A DNA stretch of 64,000 nucleotides. It comes from Occultella aeris. Lineage in GTDB: Bacteria > Actinomycetota > Actinomycetes > Actinomycetales > Beutenbergiaceae. Made by a program: the position numbers and the translations under genes. The stretch is from the NCBI RefSeq assembly GCF_902703175.1, contig NZ_CACRYJ010000006.1, forward strand, positions 62,001 to 126,000, in the 5' to 3' direction. The notes beneath the pieces are model-generated. The model had not been told where the DNA came from. It searched no databases and saw nothing but the letters and a program-made list of their open reading frames with translations. Below, one piece after another: positions 44,124 through 52,932 of this stretch. Positions within the stretch are counted from its first letter, which is position 1, and every line of letters starts with the position of its first letter.

Positions 44124-44171
44124 CCAACATGATCATTGACACCAACATGTATTGACTAGATGATCTGCATC
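44124..44171 (+). promoter_or_regulatory. AT-rich promoter and direct repeats ahead of the large secreted protein gene
   Basis: TTGACA (44136-44141), a 17-base spacer and GATGAT (44159-44164) form a good -35/-10 pair; seven bases later is ATG 44172, a leaderless layout. CCAACATG occurs at 44124-44131 and 44142-44149, each followed by ATTGAC, giving an 18-bp direct repeat. Small palindromes ATGATCAT and ACATGT lie within. The AT content is strikingly high for this genome, suggesting a repressor-controlled promoter. No regulator gene is adjacent. Confidence 0.6.
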
Positions 44172-47100
44172 ATGGATTCAGCATCGAACCCAGAGGCCAA
44201 AGACGACTCCGGGCAATGGAGCCGACGTTCCGCGCTCCGCCTGCTGCTGATCGCCGGGGTGCTGCCACCGGTGATCGGTGCCCTTCCCGGGGTGGCTGCG
44301 GCCGAGCCGCCCAGCCCTGCGAACGGCTCCCACGCCGACGCCCTGCGTCGGCTCGACAAGCCGAACCTGAGCGTGACCCGGGTCGCGCGACTGGTTGGCC
44401 GCGATCACCGGATGACGTTCTTCCGGGCGACCTGGGACGGCGGCGAGACCATCGTGCGCGATCTCGAGATCAAGAGACGCGGCGGGTGGTTGTCGTTGAC
44501 CGATCCCGAGCATCGCTTCGACGAGCAGTGGGTCGTGTTGGCCGGCACGCTGCCCTCCGGAAGCGCGCCGGAGCTCTACGGGCCGTTGCAGCCGACGTGG
44601 TTGGGTTTCACGTCCTTCCAACTGCTCGGGAGTCGGGCCATCGAACTGCGCACCAGCACCGACGACGTGGAGCTCGTGGTCCGCTGGCGGCTCGAGGGCG
44701 ACCTTCCCGAGGCCCACTACGTACTGACGGCGAAGCGCGCCGGTGACTACATCGTCGGCTACCAGAGCCAGGACGCCAAGACGCTCGACGACCTCGACGA
44801 GGTGCTCTGCGGGTCCTACCAGCACGCCCTCACCGTGGTCGACGATTCGGCCCCGCTCGGCGCCTGGGAGTTGTTCGCGCCGATGGCGCTGACCCAGTAC
44901 CCCGTCGACGGCGTCGCGGTCACCTCGGGCGTCTACCTGCCCACCGAGGTGGCCGAGTTCGCGCACGAGCGCGAGCTGATGTCCGACCGGCAGCCGTACG
45001 GGATGAGTCTGCGCAACGACAGCCTCGACGTCGTGCCGTGCATGTACTCGCCACAACCGGGTCTGCGGACGGCGATGGCTGCAGGCGAGCAGCGGGGCTT
45101 CGCCTTCGGGCTGGTGGCGAGCGTGGGCACCCTGTACGAGACGTACGCCCAACTCTGCCGGGACGAGTACGGACTGACGGCCTACCGGGAGAACGTCTAT
45201 GACCGGTCGTTGACCGATGCCGTCCACGCCATGACGGAACTGATCGCCATCGAGCCCGACGGGGATGACTCGGTCGACTACATCCCCTCCTACTCGGGCT
45301 GGTGGAACCGGGCCAAGGGCTTCGTCGACGTGGAGAACGAGGATGCGGTCCGGACCGCGGCCAGCGGCGTGCTGCTCTCCGCGCACTACCTCACCGGGAC
45401 CGCGGACAGCACCCTCTACGATCGCCGGGCCCGGCCCGCGATCGAGTACCAGCTCTCACGCAAGGGGATCGGGCACTCACCCGTGATCGGCGGGTCGGTC
45501 TACAACGACAGGACGCAGTACCGGATCGGTCGGATCCCCACGGACGCGGTGAACCTGACGGCGTTGTATCAGCTCACCCACGGCCGCAACGCGGGCATTG
45601 CGCGGCTGGCGGTGCAAGCCACCAAGGCGGGCGTGGTCGGCCAGAGCCGGGCCCCGTTCGCGAACGCGCTGGCCACCTATCAGATCACCGGAGACCCGGC
45701 CTACCTGACGGAAGCGACCCTGGTCGCCAGGCGCTACGTGCAGGAGGAGATCCTCACGCCGTACCGCGGCAACGGACAGCCGCCGGGTGGGTTCGCGTAC
45801 AGCTTCTCCAAGTATTGGGTGGACCTGCTGGTCCTGTTCGAACTGACCGGCGAGGCCGAGTTCCTGGAGGGTGCCTACCGGGAGGCGCAGCGCTTCATCA
45901 CCCAGACCGAGGTCCGGCCGGTACCGGACGAGACGATCACGGTGCCCGAGGGCGACGTGATCATGCAGCAGTACGACTGGGAGACCAGGACCTCGCTGCC
46001 GTCCTATCCGACCACCGAGGTCGTGCCCGAGACCGTGCCCGCCTGGTACGTCTCCACGACCGGCCTCACCTTCGAGGCGCTCTCGTCGTTCAAGCTCGGC
46101 GTCAGCTCGATGACGAATCCCGGCGGCGGCTTCGTCTTCAACCCCTGCTGGGCGGGAGCGCTGCTGCGACTGGCGCACCACGCCGAGGACCCACTGCTGG
46201 CCGATGTCGCTCACAACATGGTGATCGGCAGGTTCACCACCTACCCCGGCTACTACAGCCGCCAGTTCCAGGTGGCTCAGCTGAAGCCGGACTTCGCCAC
46301 GAGCGGGCCGGTCGCGATCACCGGGTACTACTTCCACCACGCACCCGCCCAGCTCGGCCTGGCGATGGACTACCTGATCAACGAGAGCTTCTATCGCAGT
46401 TCGGGCATGATCGACTTCCCGCACGTCTACGAGGCGGACTTCGCCTACTTCAAGTACTTCGCGTACGGCCACGCCCCCGGCACCTTCTTCGGCGAGGACG
46501 GCGTGTGGCCCTACTTCCCGGCCGGCCTGATCTCCCTGGACAACCCCCTGATCAACTGGCTGACCGGGGTGGGGAACGATGCCCTGTACGTCAGCCTCAC
46601 CAACTCCTCGGCCGACGCGCAGTTCGTGGTGGTCGACCTGACCGGTGAGCTGACCGGCTTGAGCGACGGCGCAGCGCCGACGGTCGACGTCGTGGCCGCC
46701 GACGGCACTCGTTCGTCCGAGGTAGCCACCGGTGGCCGGCTCAGGGTCCGAGTGCCGGGGCACGGGCTGGTCGCACTGGTCGTGCGGGGTGTGACGGTGG
46801 AGCGCCCGGCCCTGCCGGTCGCCGACGTCGCCGATCACGGCCCGGACAGCTTCCACGAGGTCGACGCCGATCCGGGCACCGACTACGGCATCGCCCGCGG
46901 CGTGCTCCTGGTGCGGCCGGACGGCGGGGGCTATGACGCCTACGTACAGATCGACACCGAGGAACCTGCGACCCTCACCTACCGGATCGGTGACCGGCCG
47001 GCGCAGCAGGCGGCGCCGAAGAGCTACCCGTACGAGTGGACGATCGCGGTCGACTCACTTGCCGAGACGTTCAGCTACACGATCGCCGCCGGCGCGGTGA

Positions 47101-48176
47101 CCACCGAGGAGGTCACCCTGCGGCTGCCCGCGCGTATCAGTGGCACCAACCCCGGGGTGGCCGGAGACGTGCTGGCCCAGGCCACCGGCACGGCCGGTGA
47201 CCGGGTGCCACTGACGTTCGAGGTACGCAACGCGACCACGGAGACGTTCACCGCCGACCTGACCGTGACCGTGCCCGATGGCTGGCAGCTGGACGGCGCC
47301 GCACCGGCGGTCTCCGTTCCTGCGCAGGGATCCACCCGGGTCGAGTGGGCGGCCATCATCGCGCCGACGGCCGCGCCCGGGGAGACCCGGGTCGAGGCGT
47401 CGCTCTCGGTTGCCGGGGGCGATCCCGTGGCGCTGCGGCCGGCGGCGATCGAGGTGATCGACAGCCGCCGGCTGGTCTCGCTGACCACCGACACAGCCAT
47501 CGTGAGCGGACCCGGCGCGACTGCCCGGCTGACCACGGTGGTGATCAACACCGGTGTCACGCCGCTGCGTGGCACGTTGGCCCTCTACGGCGTCGCAGGA
47601 TGGACCATCGATCAGCGGGATGCGGCGATCGAGGTGCCGCCGCGCTCCGATCTGACCCACACCTGGACCGTGACCGCCGGCCCGGCCGTTGCGCCGGGAT
47701 CGACGAACCGGTTCGAGGCGCGCCTCGACCAGACCCTGCGCCGTGGGGTGCTGGTCCGGGTCGCCGACGAAGGGATCATCGCCCACACCCAGTCGCCGTG
47801 GCCCGGCTATCTGGAGGCCGGGTCGTGGTACCCGAGCGGGCTGGCCGGCTGGAACGGTACCCGGACGCGCTACAGCAGCGAGGACTCGGTGGGCAGCACC
47901 GTGACCTGGACCGTGGAGTTGCCCGAGCCCGGCGAGTACCGGGTATCGGTCTGGTACCCGACGAACCCGGAGACCACCACCTCGGCCGCCTACATCGTCG
48001 AACATGAGGGCGGTAGCACGGAGGTGATCGTGGATCAGACCGAGGAGGCGGCGGCCTGGCGACCGCTCGGCACGTTCCGCTACGCCGCCGACGCTCTCGG
48101 CGTCGTGCGCCTGGAGGTCCGCAACCCCGACTTCCACCGGGTCAGCGCTGCCCAGTTCCTCCGCATCGCGGACTGA
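44172..48176 (+). CDS. Large Tat-exported multidomain protein, putative polysaccharide-active enzyme of unknown family
   Basis: The 1334-residue protein has a Tat signal (SRRSALRLLLIAG, residues 17-29, AxA-type cleavage near 43). I see an N-terminal beta-rich domain (about 55-280), then an alpha-helical block (about 340-760) with paired-helix repeats as in (alpha/alpha) toroids: GWWNRAKGFVDVENEDAVRTAA, GGSVYNDRTQYRIGRIPTDAVNLTALYQL, FVFNPCWAGALLRLA, ITGYYFHHAPAQLGLAMDYL. A beta domain, two NEW3-like immunoglobulin-type domains (about 990-1180) and a golvesin/xanthan-lyase-type C-terminal domain (about 1213-1334, AGSWYPSGLAGWNG... YRVSVWYP) follow. This architecture suits lyases or hydrolases of complex glycans, but I recognise no catalytic family. 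ATG 44160 is an alternative start. Confidence 0.6.
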   Translation: MDSASNPEAKDDSGQWSRRSALRLLLIAGVLPPVIGALPGVAAAEPPSPANGSHADALRRLDKPNLSVTRVARLVGRDHRMTFFRATWDGGETIVRDLEIKRRGGWLSLTDPEHRFDEQWVVLAGTLPSGSAPELYGPLQPTWLGFTSFQLLGSRAIELRTSTDDVELVVRWRLEGDLPEAHYVLTAKRAGDYIVGYQSQDAKTLDDLDEVLCGSYQHALTVVDDSAPLGAWELFAPMALTQYPVDGVAVTSGVYLPTEVAEFAHERELMSDRQPYGMSLRNDSLDVVPCMYSPQPGLRTAMAAGEQRGFAFGLVASVGTLYETYAQLCRDEYGLTAYRENVYDRSLTDAVHAMTELIAIEPDGDDSVDYIPSYSGWWNRAKGFVDVENEDAVRTAASGVLLSAHYLTGTADSTLYDRRARPAIEYQLSRKGIGHSPVIGGSVYNDRTQYRIGRIPTDAVNLTALYQLTHGRNAGIARLAVQATKAGVVGQSRAPFANALATYQITGDPAYLTEATLVARRYVQEEILTPYRGNGQPPGGFAYSFSKYWVDLLVLFELTGEAEFLEGAYREAQRFITQTEVRPVPDETITVPEGDVIMQQYDWETRTSLPSYPTTEVVPETVPAWYVSTTGLTFEALSSFKLGVSSMTNPGGGFVFNPCWAGALLRLAHHAEDPLLADVAHNMVIGRFTTYPGYYSRQFQVAQLKPDFATSGPVAITGYYFHHAPAQLGLAMDYLINESFYRSSGMIDFPHVYEADFAYFKYFAYGHAPGTFFGEDGVWPYFPAGLISLDNPLINWLTGVGNDALYVSLTNSSADAQFVVVDLTGELTGLSDGAAPTVDVVAADGTRSSEVATGGRLRVRVPGHGLVALVVRGVTVERPALPVADVADHGPDSFHEVDADPGTDYGIARGVLLVRPDGGGYDAYVQIDTEEPATLTYRIGDRPAQQAAPKSYPYEWTIAVDSLAETFSYTIAAGAVTTEEVTLRLPARISGTNPGVAGDVLAQATGTAGDRVPLTFEVRNATTETFTADLTVTVPDGWQLDGAAPAVSVPAQGSTRVEWAAIIAPTAAPGETRVEASLSVAGGDPVALRPAAIEVIDSRRLVSLTTDTAIVSGPGATARLTTVVINTGVTPLRGTLALYGVAGWTIDQRDAAIEVPPRSDLTHTWTVTAGPAVAPGSTNRFEARLDQTLRRGVLVRVADEGIIAHTQSPWPGYLEAGSWYPSGLAGWNGTRTRYSSEDSVGSTVTWTVELPEPGEYRVSVWYPTNPETTTSAAYIVEHEGGSTEVIVDQTEEAAAWRPLGTFRYAADALGVVRLEVRNPDFHRVSAAQFLRIAD

Positions 48177-48210
48177 TCACCGCGGGTGCGACCTCAGCGG
48201 CCACCGGCTA

Positions 48211-49065
48211 TCACCGTCCGGTCGACCCTGAGGGAGCCCTGGCGTCGCGCGGCAGGAACGTTGCCGCGTTCTCCTGTGCCCACTGGGCGAAGGTGCGTGC
48301 AGGTTTGCCGGTGACGTCCCGGACGGTGGGAAGGACCCTTCCCGCGGTCACAGGTGGGTTCGTCGCCAGGTTGATCCCGAACTCCACGTAGTCGTCGTCG
48401 TATCCGTAGCCGCGCAGGCGTTCACGCTCCTGCGCCTCGGTCAGTTGCACGAAGGTGAGGTCCAGGCCGGTCTTCTCCGCGAGGATGCGGACCCGTTCCT
48501 GCGGCGTGAGGGCCTCGGGGCCGGTCAGTGGATAGGTTCGGCCCGCGTGCCCCAGTTCGGTCAGGGCGCTGGCGGCGACGGCGGCGATGTCCGCCTCGTG
48601 GACCATCGCGCTCGGGTAGGTGGCGAGCGTGGACAGGGTGCCGTTGGTGCTGAGCTCGTCGGCCCAGTCGAACGTGTTGGCCATGAACTCGACCGGGTGC
48701 AGCAGGGTCCATCCGATCACGCTGCCCTTGAGCGCGGTCTCGACACTGGTCCGGGACCAGCTCCCGAGCACGGACGCGCGGCGGACCTTGTTCCGCTCGG
48801 CCAGGCCGATGAGCTCGGCCCCGTTGGTCAGTTCGGCACAGTCGTCCCCGCCGAAGGTGATGAGGTGGATCGCGTCGACACCCTCGAACGCGTCGCCGAG
48901 CGTCTCGACCTTGGTGAGATCGCCGCCGACGACCTCGACGCCGTCCGGAAAGCCTGCGTTGTGGGGGTCCCGGGTGAGGGCCCGAACGTGATGTCCGCCC
49001 AAGTGGAGTTCGTCGACGAGGTGGCGTCCGACCTGTCCGGTTGCTCCGGTGACCAGGATCCGCAT
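48211..49065 (-). CDS. NmrA-like NAD(P)-binding oxidoreductase
   Basis: The 284-residue protein begins MRILVTGATGQVGRHLVDEL and contains HHVRALTRDPHNAGFPDGVEVVGGDL, ASVLGSWSRTSVE, WTLLHPVEFMANT and ALTPQERVRILAEKTG. This is an atypical short-chain dehydrogenase of the NmrA/QorB type lacking the Tyr-x3-Lys dyad. It may reduce quinones or act as a redox-sensing protein. AAAGGACCGATCAGC precedes the ATG. The upstream VOC gene is co-directional with a 32-base gap, so they are probably one operon. Confidence 0.82.
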   Translation of the reverse strand: MRILVTGATGQVGRHLVDELHLGGHHVRALTRDPHNAGFPDGVEVVGGDLTKVETLGDAFEGVDAIHLITFGGDDCAELTNGAELIGLAERNKVRRASVLGSWSRTSVETALKGSVIGWTLLHPVEFMANTFDWADELSTNGTLSTLATYPSAMVHEADIAAVAASALTELGHAGRTYPLTGPEALTPQERVRILAEKTGLDLTFVQLTEAQERERLRGYGYDDDYVEFGINLATNPPVTAGRVLPTVRDVTGKPARTFAQWAQENAATFLPRDARAPSGSTGR

Positions 49066-49097
49066 GCTGATCGGTCCTTTCTCTTCTGGTCGGGTGG

Positions 49098-49664
49098 TCA
49101 GCGCGTGCGGGGGTCCCGGAGCGAGGACATCGCGTCCATCAGGCTGGAGTGGATGTAGGCCAACTCAGGCGTCGCGGCCGACTCCCAGGACTGTTCGACT
49201 TCGGCGGCGTCGTCGCTCTCAGACCAGTCGCTCTCGGCGCCGTCCCAGGTGATGGCACTCGGGTTGTGCTTGTAGACCCACCACAGGTGGCCGAAGGGGT
49301 CGGCGAAGCGTGCGAGCACGTCGCCCCAGAACTCCGTCGGCTCGGTGACCGTCCGGGCTCCACCGGCGACGGCGCGTTCCAGGACGGCCGCCGGATCGTC
49401 GACGTACACGCGCACGAACGCCGGGGTGTACGGCCAGCCAGGCTTGCGGTCGGCGATGGTGACGCTGGAGTCGCCGATCTGCAGCTCGGAGTGCAGGACC
49501 AGCCCGTCGGTGTCGGCGGTACGGGCTTCTGGAACCTCGGCGGCGCCGAACACGTCGACCAGGAAGGCGATCAGGCCGGGGGCGTCGTCGGACCAGATGA
49601 ACGGGTCGACGGTCGCGGAGCCGGCGGGGGCGGCGGGGACGGTCGACGGCGTGGGAGCAGACAT
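49098..49664 (-). CDS. VOC-family (glyoxalase/bleomycin resistance-like) protein
   Basis: The 188-residue protein contains DPFIWSDDAPGLIAFLVDVFGAAEVPEA, LHSELQIGDSSVTIADR, FVRVYVDDPAAVLERAVAGGARTVTEPTEFWGD and FADPFGHLWWVYKH, a single VOC domain of the PhnB-like type, plus a C-terminal extension of about 50 residues (DAAEVEQSWESAATPELAYIHSSL). The substrate is unknown. AAGGAGTCCC precedes the ATG. It is divergent from a WYL-domain regulator that probably controls it and the oxidoreductase downstream. Confidence 0.85.
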   Translation of the reverse strand: MSAPTPSTVPAAPAGSATVDPFIWSDDAPGLIAFLVDVFGAAEVPEARTADTDGLVLHSELQIGDSSVTIADRKPGWPYTPAFVRVYVDDPAAVLERAVAGGARTVTEPTEFWGDVLARFADPFGHLWWVYKHNPSAITWDGAESDWSESDDAAEVEQSWESAATPELAYIHSSLMDAMSSLRDPRTR

Positions 49665-49738
49665 GGGACTCCTTCAGTTCTTGGTTGGTCCTCCAAGTCT
49701 CGCGTGACTTCCGGTCGGTATCTGGCCACAAGTGAAAC

Positions 49739-49744
49739 TAGTCT
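49739..49744 (+). promoter_or_regulatory. -10 element of a probable leaderless promoter (WYL regulator)
   Basis: TAGTCT is followed by six bases (GGAGGA) and ATG 49751. The GGAGGA touches the ATG, too close for a normal ribosome-binding site. Confidence 0.5.
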
Positions 49745-49750
49745 GGAGGA

Positions 49751-50713
49751 ATGTCGACCAGCACCCGGGCCCTTGACCTCCTCGGGCTCCTGCAGAGCCG
49801 GCGCCACTGGCCCGGAACCGAACTCGCGCGCCGGCTCAACGTGAGCCAGCGGACGCTGCGCCGCGACGTCAACGGCCTGCAGCAGCTCGGCTATCCGATC
49901 ATCACGACCCGGGGGACCGGCGGCGGCTACCAGCTCAGCGCCGGGGCATCCCTTCCGCCACTGGTCCTCAGCGAGGACGAGGCCGCGGCCACGGTGCTCG
50001 GGCTGAAGGAGATCGCCACGGGTGCGCACCCGTCCTCGGCCGAAGCTGCCGTCAGTGCGATGGCCAAGATCGTGCAGGTCCTCCCGCCCCGCATCCGAGG
50101 CCGGATCGACAGCCTGCGGGCCGTCGCGGTCCCGGCCGGTGGCCCCGGGAACCGCGCTGCGATCGGCGACATCACCGCGCTCACCACGCTGGCCCTCGCC
50201 TGCCGCGACGCCGATACGGTCGAGTTCGCCTACAGCTCCCGAGCAGGCGAACCTTCTCGACGTACGGCGCAACCACACCGGATCGTGAACGTGGAGAACC
50301 GGATCTACCTCGTCGCGTGGGACCTGGACCGTGCGGACTGGCGGACGTTCCGGGTCGACCGCATCACGGAGCCCCACCGGACCGGGAACAGGTTTGCCCC
50401 GCGCCGGCTGCCCGATGACGATCCCGTCGCATTCGTGCGCGCTCAGCTCGGCGTCCTGCCGTCGCGCCACCGCGTACACGCGACGGTCCAAGCGCCCGCC
50501 GAACGGATCAGGGCCGAGATCGTGCACTACGGCACCGTGGAGCCCTTGGACGACACCTCGTGCGAGGTCCACATCGCCGCCGAGTCGCTGGACTGGGCAG
50601 CCTTCTGCCTCGTCGCGATCGGCGCACCGTTCGTGGTGCACAGTCCCCCCGAGGCGATCGCCTACATGAGGGCGTGGGGGCGCGGACTCCTCGACGCCAC
50701 CGAATCCGGCTAG
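49751..50713 (+). CDS. WYL-domain transcriptional regulator (HTH_11 type)
   Basis: The 320-residue regulator has an N-terminal helix-turn-helix (RALDLLGLLQSRRHWPGTELARRLNVSQRTLRRDVNGLQQLGYPI), a WYL-type ligand domain (EFAYSSRAG...AQPHRIVNVENRIYLVAWDLDRADWRTFRVDRI) and a C-terminal WCX domain ending AIAYMRAWGRGLLDA. The canonical Trp-Tyr-Leu is replaced by IYLVAWD. WYL proteins sense nucleotides or DNA breaks in some systems. Here the divergent VOC and NmrA-like genes suggest control of a small detoxification operon. Confidence 0.9.
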   Translation: MSTSTRALDLLGLLQSRRHWPGTELARRLNVSQRTLRRDVNGLQQLGYPIITTRGTGGGYQLSAGASLPPLVLSEDEAAATVLGLKEIATGAHPSSAEAAVSAMAKIVQVLPPRIRGRIDSLRAVAVPAGGPGNRAAIGDITALTTLALACRDADTVEFAYSSRAGEPSRRTAQPHRIVNVENRIYLVAWDLDRADWRTFRVDRITEPHRTGNRFAPRRLPDDDPVAFVRAQLGVLPSRHRVHATVQAPAERIRAEIVHYGTVEPLDDTSCEVHIAAESLDWAAFCLVAIGAPFVVHSPPEAIAYMRAWGRGLLDATESG

Positions 50714-50810
50714 CCGCGGAAGCGCGTGAGCGGCGGGTCATCGAGGGAGAGACCGAGAACGGGCAGCGGCGGGAACGCACGTCCTCGCACTTTCAGGATA
50801 CGTCCGGCAC

Positions 50811-50831
50811 GGGGGCTTGCCGCAAGCCCCC
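50811..50831. promoter_or_regulatory. 21-bp perfect palindrome resembling the rifamycin-associated element (RAE)
   Basis: GGGGGCTTGC and GCAAGCCCCC are perfect 10-base arms around one C. It lies 58 bases upstream of the rifampicin-monooxygenase-like gene, just ahead of a -10-like TACGCT (50842-50847) and overlapping a -35-like TTGCCG (50817-50822). The RAE known upstream of rifamycin-inactivation genes in actinobacteria is, from memory, a GGGGCTTGC-type inverted repeat at the promoter. The similarity is by eye, not by alignment. Confidence 0.65.
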
Positions 50832-50888
50832 CTCACAGCTCTACGCTGCTTGGCCGTGCCCATCAGCGGGTACGGCGAGGGGCTTGTG

Positions 50889-52352
50889 ATGGCAGACGTG
50901 ATCGTGGTGGGGAGCGGGCCGACCGGCATGATGCTGGCGGGTGAACTCGCCCTGGCAAGGGTCGACGTGTCGATCGTGGAGCAGCGCCCGACGTCCGAGC
51001 TGGCGGGCTCGCGGGCGGGCGGGATCCACTCACGAACGATCGAGATCCTCGACCAGCGCGGGATCGTGGACCGGTTCCTGGCGGACGGACGGACCGTGCA
51101 GGCGGCCACGTTCGGCACGACCGTGCTGGACATCAGCCACTTTCCGACGCGGCATCCCTACGTGCTCGCCCTGTGGCAGAACCGCATGGAGCCGATCCTG
51201 GCGGACTGGATCGAGGAGCTCGGGGTTCCGGTCCATCGTGGGCGGGAGGCGGTCGGCGTCGTCCAGGGTGACGACGGCGTGAGTGTCGAGTTCGCGGACG
51301 GCCCGCCGGCGCGCGCGAAGTACCTCGTCGGCGCCGACGGTGGGCGCAGCGTGATCCGCAAGGCCGCCGGAATCGACTTCCCCGGGTCGGGTGCGACCCG
51401 CAGCAACCTGATCGCCGAGGTCGAGGTTGCCGAGGAGCCGCCGAGCGGCATGCGTCAGGACGAGTCGGGCGTCCACGGCCTCAGCCGGCTGGCGGACGGG
51501 CGCACCTACCGGGTCGTGACGACGGAGCAGCAACTCGGCTCCGGAGCCGATCCGAGCCTGGCCGACCTCGGGCGGGCCCTGACGGCGGTCTACGGAACCG
51601 ACTTCGGAGTGCACAGCCCGACCTGGATCTCCCGGTTCACCGACGCCACCCGGCAGGCCGCGGACTACCGGGCCGGCCGGGTGCTGCTCGCCGGGGATGC
51701 TGCACACATCCACTATCCCGCCGGCGGGCAGGGGATCGGCCTCGGGATCCAGGATGCGGTGAACCTGGGCTGGAAGCTCGCACAGGTCGTCAAGGGTGTC
51801 TCGCCCGAGTCTCTCCTGGACACCTACCGCGCCGAGCGGCACCCGCCCACGGCTCGGGCGCTCAGGTACTCGATGGCGCAGTCGGTCCTGCAGCGCTCCG
51901 ACCCGCGGACGGCGGCACTCACCGAGACCGTCGACGAACTGATGACGATGGACGAGCCCCGCACGCGGCTGGCTGCCCGGATCCATGGTCTCGACATCGC
52001 CTATGACTTCGGCGAGGGACATCCGCTGCTCGGGCGTCGCATGCCGGACCTCGACCTCGACACGACCGATGGTCCGAGCCGGGTCTACTCACTGCTCCAC
52101 GAGGGCAGGCCGCTCCTGCTCAACCTGGGTGAACCGGACCGGATCGACATCACCCCGTGCGCCGACCGGGTCCGGCTCGTCGACGCCAGGTTCGCCGGCA
52201 CCTGGGAACTGCCGGTGCTCGGCGAGGTGAGCGCCCCCTCGGTGGTACTGGTTCGCCCGGATGGGCACGTCGCGTGGGTTGGACAAGGAACCGACGAGGG
52301 GCTGACCGATGCACTCGCCCGCTGGTTCGGTCCCGAGTCACCCACCGGGTGA
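50889..52352 (+). CDS. rox: Rifampicin monooxygenase-like FAD-dependent hydroxylase
   Basis: The 487-residue group A flavoprotein hydroxylase has the FAD loop VIVVGSGPTGMMLAGELAL, the DG motif YLVGADGGRSVIRKAAG, the GD motif RVLLAGDAAHIHYPAGGQGIGLGIQDAVNLGWKLA, and a thioredoxin-like C-terminal domain ending in VVLVRPDGHVAWVG. Segments such as TDFGVHSPTWISRF-DATRQA and YDFGEGHPLLGRRMPDL closely follow, from memory, the rifampicin monooxygenases (Rox/RIFMO) of Nocardia and Streptomyces. It would use NADPH and O2 to hydroxylate the naphthoquinone of rifamycins and linearise the ansa chain. GAGGGG precedes ATG 50889 (GTG 50886 also possible). The RAE-like palindrome upstream supports the function. 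Confidence 0.82.
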   Translation: MADVIVVGSGPTGMMLAGELALARVDVSIVEQRPTSELAGSRAGGIHSRTIEILDQRGIVDRFLADGRTVQAATFGTTVLDISHFPTRHPYVLALWQNRMEPILADWIEELGVPVHRGREAVGVVQGDDGVSVEFADGPPARAKYLVGADGGRSVIRKAAGIDFPGSGATRSNLIAEVEVAEEPPSGMRQDESGVHGLSRLADGRTYRVVTTEQQLGSGADPSLADLGRALTAVYGTDFGVHSPTWISRFTDATRQAADYRAGRVLLAGDAAHIHYPAGGQGIGLGIQDAVNLGWKLAQVVKGVSPESLLDTYRAERHPPTARALRYSMAQSVLQRSDPRTAALTETVDELMTMDEPRTRLAARIHGLDIAYDFGEGHPLLGRRMPDLDLDTTDGPSRVYSLLHEGRPLLLNLGEPDRIDITPCADRVRLVDARFAGTWELPVLGEVSAPSVVLVRPDGHVAWVGQGTDEGLTDALARWFGPESPTG

Positions 52353-52375
52353 CGATGCCCAGACCACCGTGTGCC

Positions 52376-52834
52376 TCAGGCGGCGCGCCCGGTGAGCCTG
52401 ATCACCGGGATGGTGCGGTCGGTGCGGGTCGCGTACTCCGCGAATCCGGGCGCCGCCGCGGTGATCTCCTGCCAGTGGTGTTCGCGCTCGGGGCCGTGCA
52501 ACTCCTCGGCGTCCACCGGAAACTCCTCGCCGGCGAGGACGACCCGTGCTTCGTCGGGGTGCGCGGCGAGGTTGAAGTACCAGGACGGGTGCTTCGTGGC
52601 CCCTCCGGCCGAGGCGAGGATCAGCCAGGACTCGTCGGACAGCGGGAAGTAGGCGACGGGGCTCTCGCGCTCGAGCCCGCTCTTCTTGCCGCGGGTGATC
52701 AGGACGAGGGTCTGCATGCCCGGCGTGGACCCGCCCTCTCGGATGGTGGCGATGGTGGGTTCGTTCCTCGCGTGCAGCTCTGCGGCCGGCGGCAAACTGA
52801 TGCCGTAGGTGCCGTTGGGCGTGTTGAAGGTCAT
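52376..52834 (-). CDS. Nitroreductase/deazaflavin-dependent (DDN, DUF385) family protein
   Basis: The 152-residue protein shows TLVLITRGKKSGLERESPVAYFP, LILASAGGATKHPSWYFNLAAHPDEARV and HHWQEITAAAPGFAEYATRTDRTIPVIRL. This is the split-barrel family that includes F420-dependent nitroreductase Ddn. It probably reduces quinones or nitro compounds with coenzyme F420H2. CGGAGGAGCAGTCCGA precedes ATG 52834, which fixes the start. It is divergent from a MarR regulator and convergent with the rox-like gene. Confidence 0.87.
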   Translation of the reverse strand: MTFNTPNGTYGISLPPAAELHARNEPTIATIREGGSTPGMQTLVLITRGKKSGLERESPVAYFPLSDESWLILASAGGATKHPSWYFNLAAHPDEARVVLAGEEFPVDAEELHGPEREHHWQEITAAAPGFAEYATRTDRTIPVIRLTGRAA

Positions 52835-52919
52835 TCGGACTGCTCCTCCGTGGTGGTCACTGCGGCTCCTGCATGGTTCGTCATCAATACTGTACGCACT
52901 ATTAACTATCGTCAACGCG

Positions 52920-52925
52920 TACGAT
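52920..52925 (+). promoter_or_regulatory. -10 element of a probable leaderless promoter (marR)
   Basis: TACGAT is followed by seven bases (GTTCCCC) and GTG 52933. The upstream AT-rich stretch 52885-52919 (containing ATACTGTACGCACTATTAAC) also holds a promoter for the divergent DDN-like gene and probably the MarR operator. The ATG at 52924 lies inside the -10 region and is not the start. Confidence 0.5.
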
Positions 52926-52932
52926 GTTCCCC

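Noticed and set aside
44160-44162. ATG 44160 as the start of the large secreted protein
   Set aside because: It overlaps the inferred -10 element GATGAT. ATG 44172 fits a leaderless start and leaves a normal Tat signal, but 44160 cannot be excluded without 5'-end data.
52924-52926. ATG 52924 as the start of the marR gene
   Set aside because: It lies within the TACGAT -10 element. GTG 52933 has the right spacing and no conserved residues are lost.
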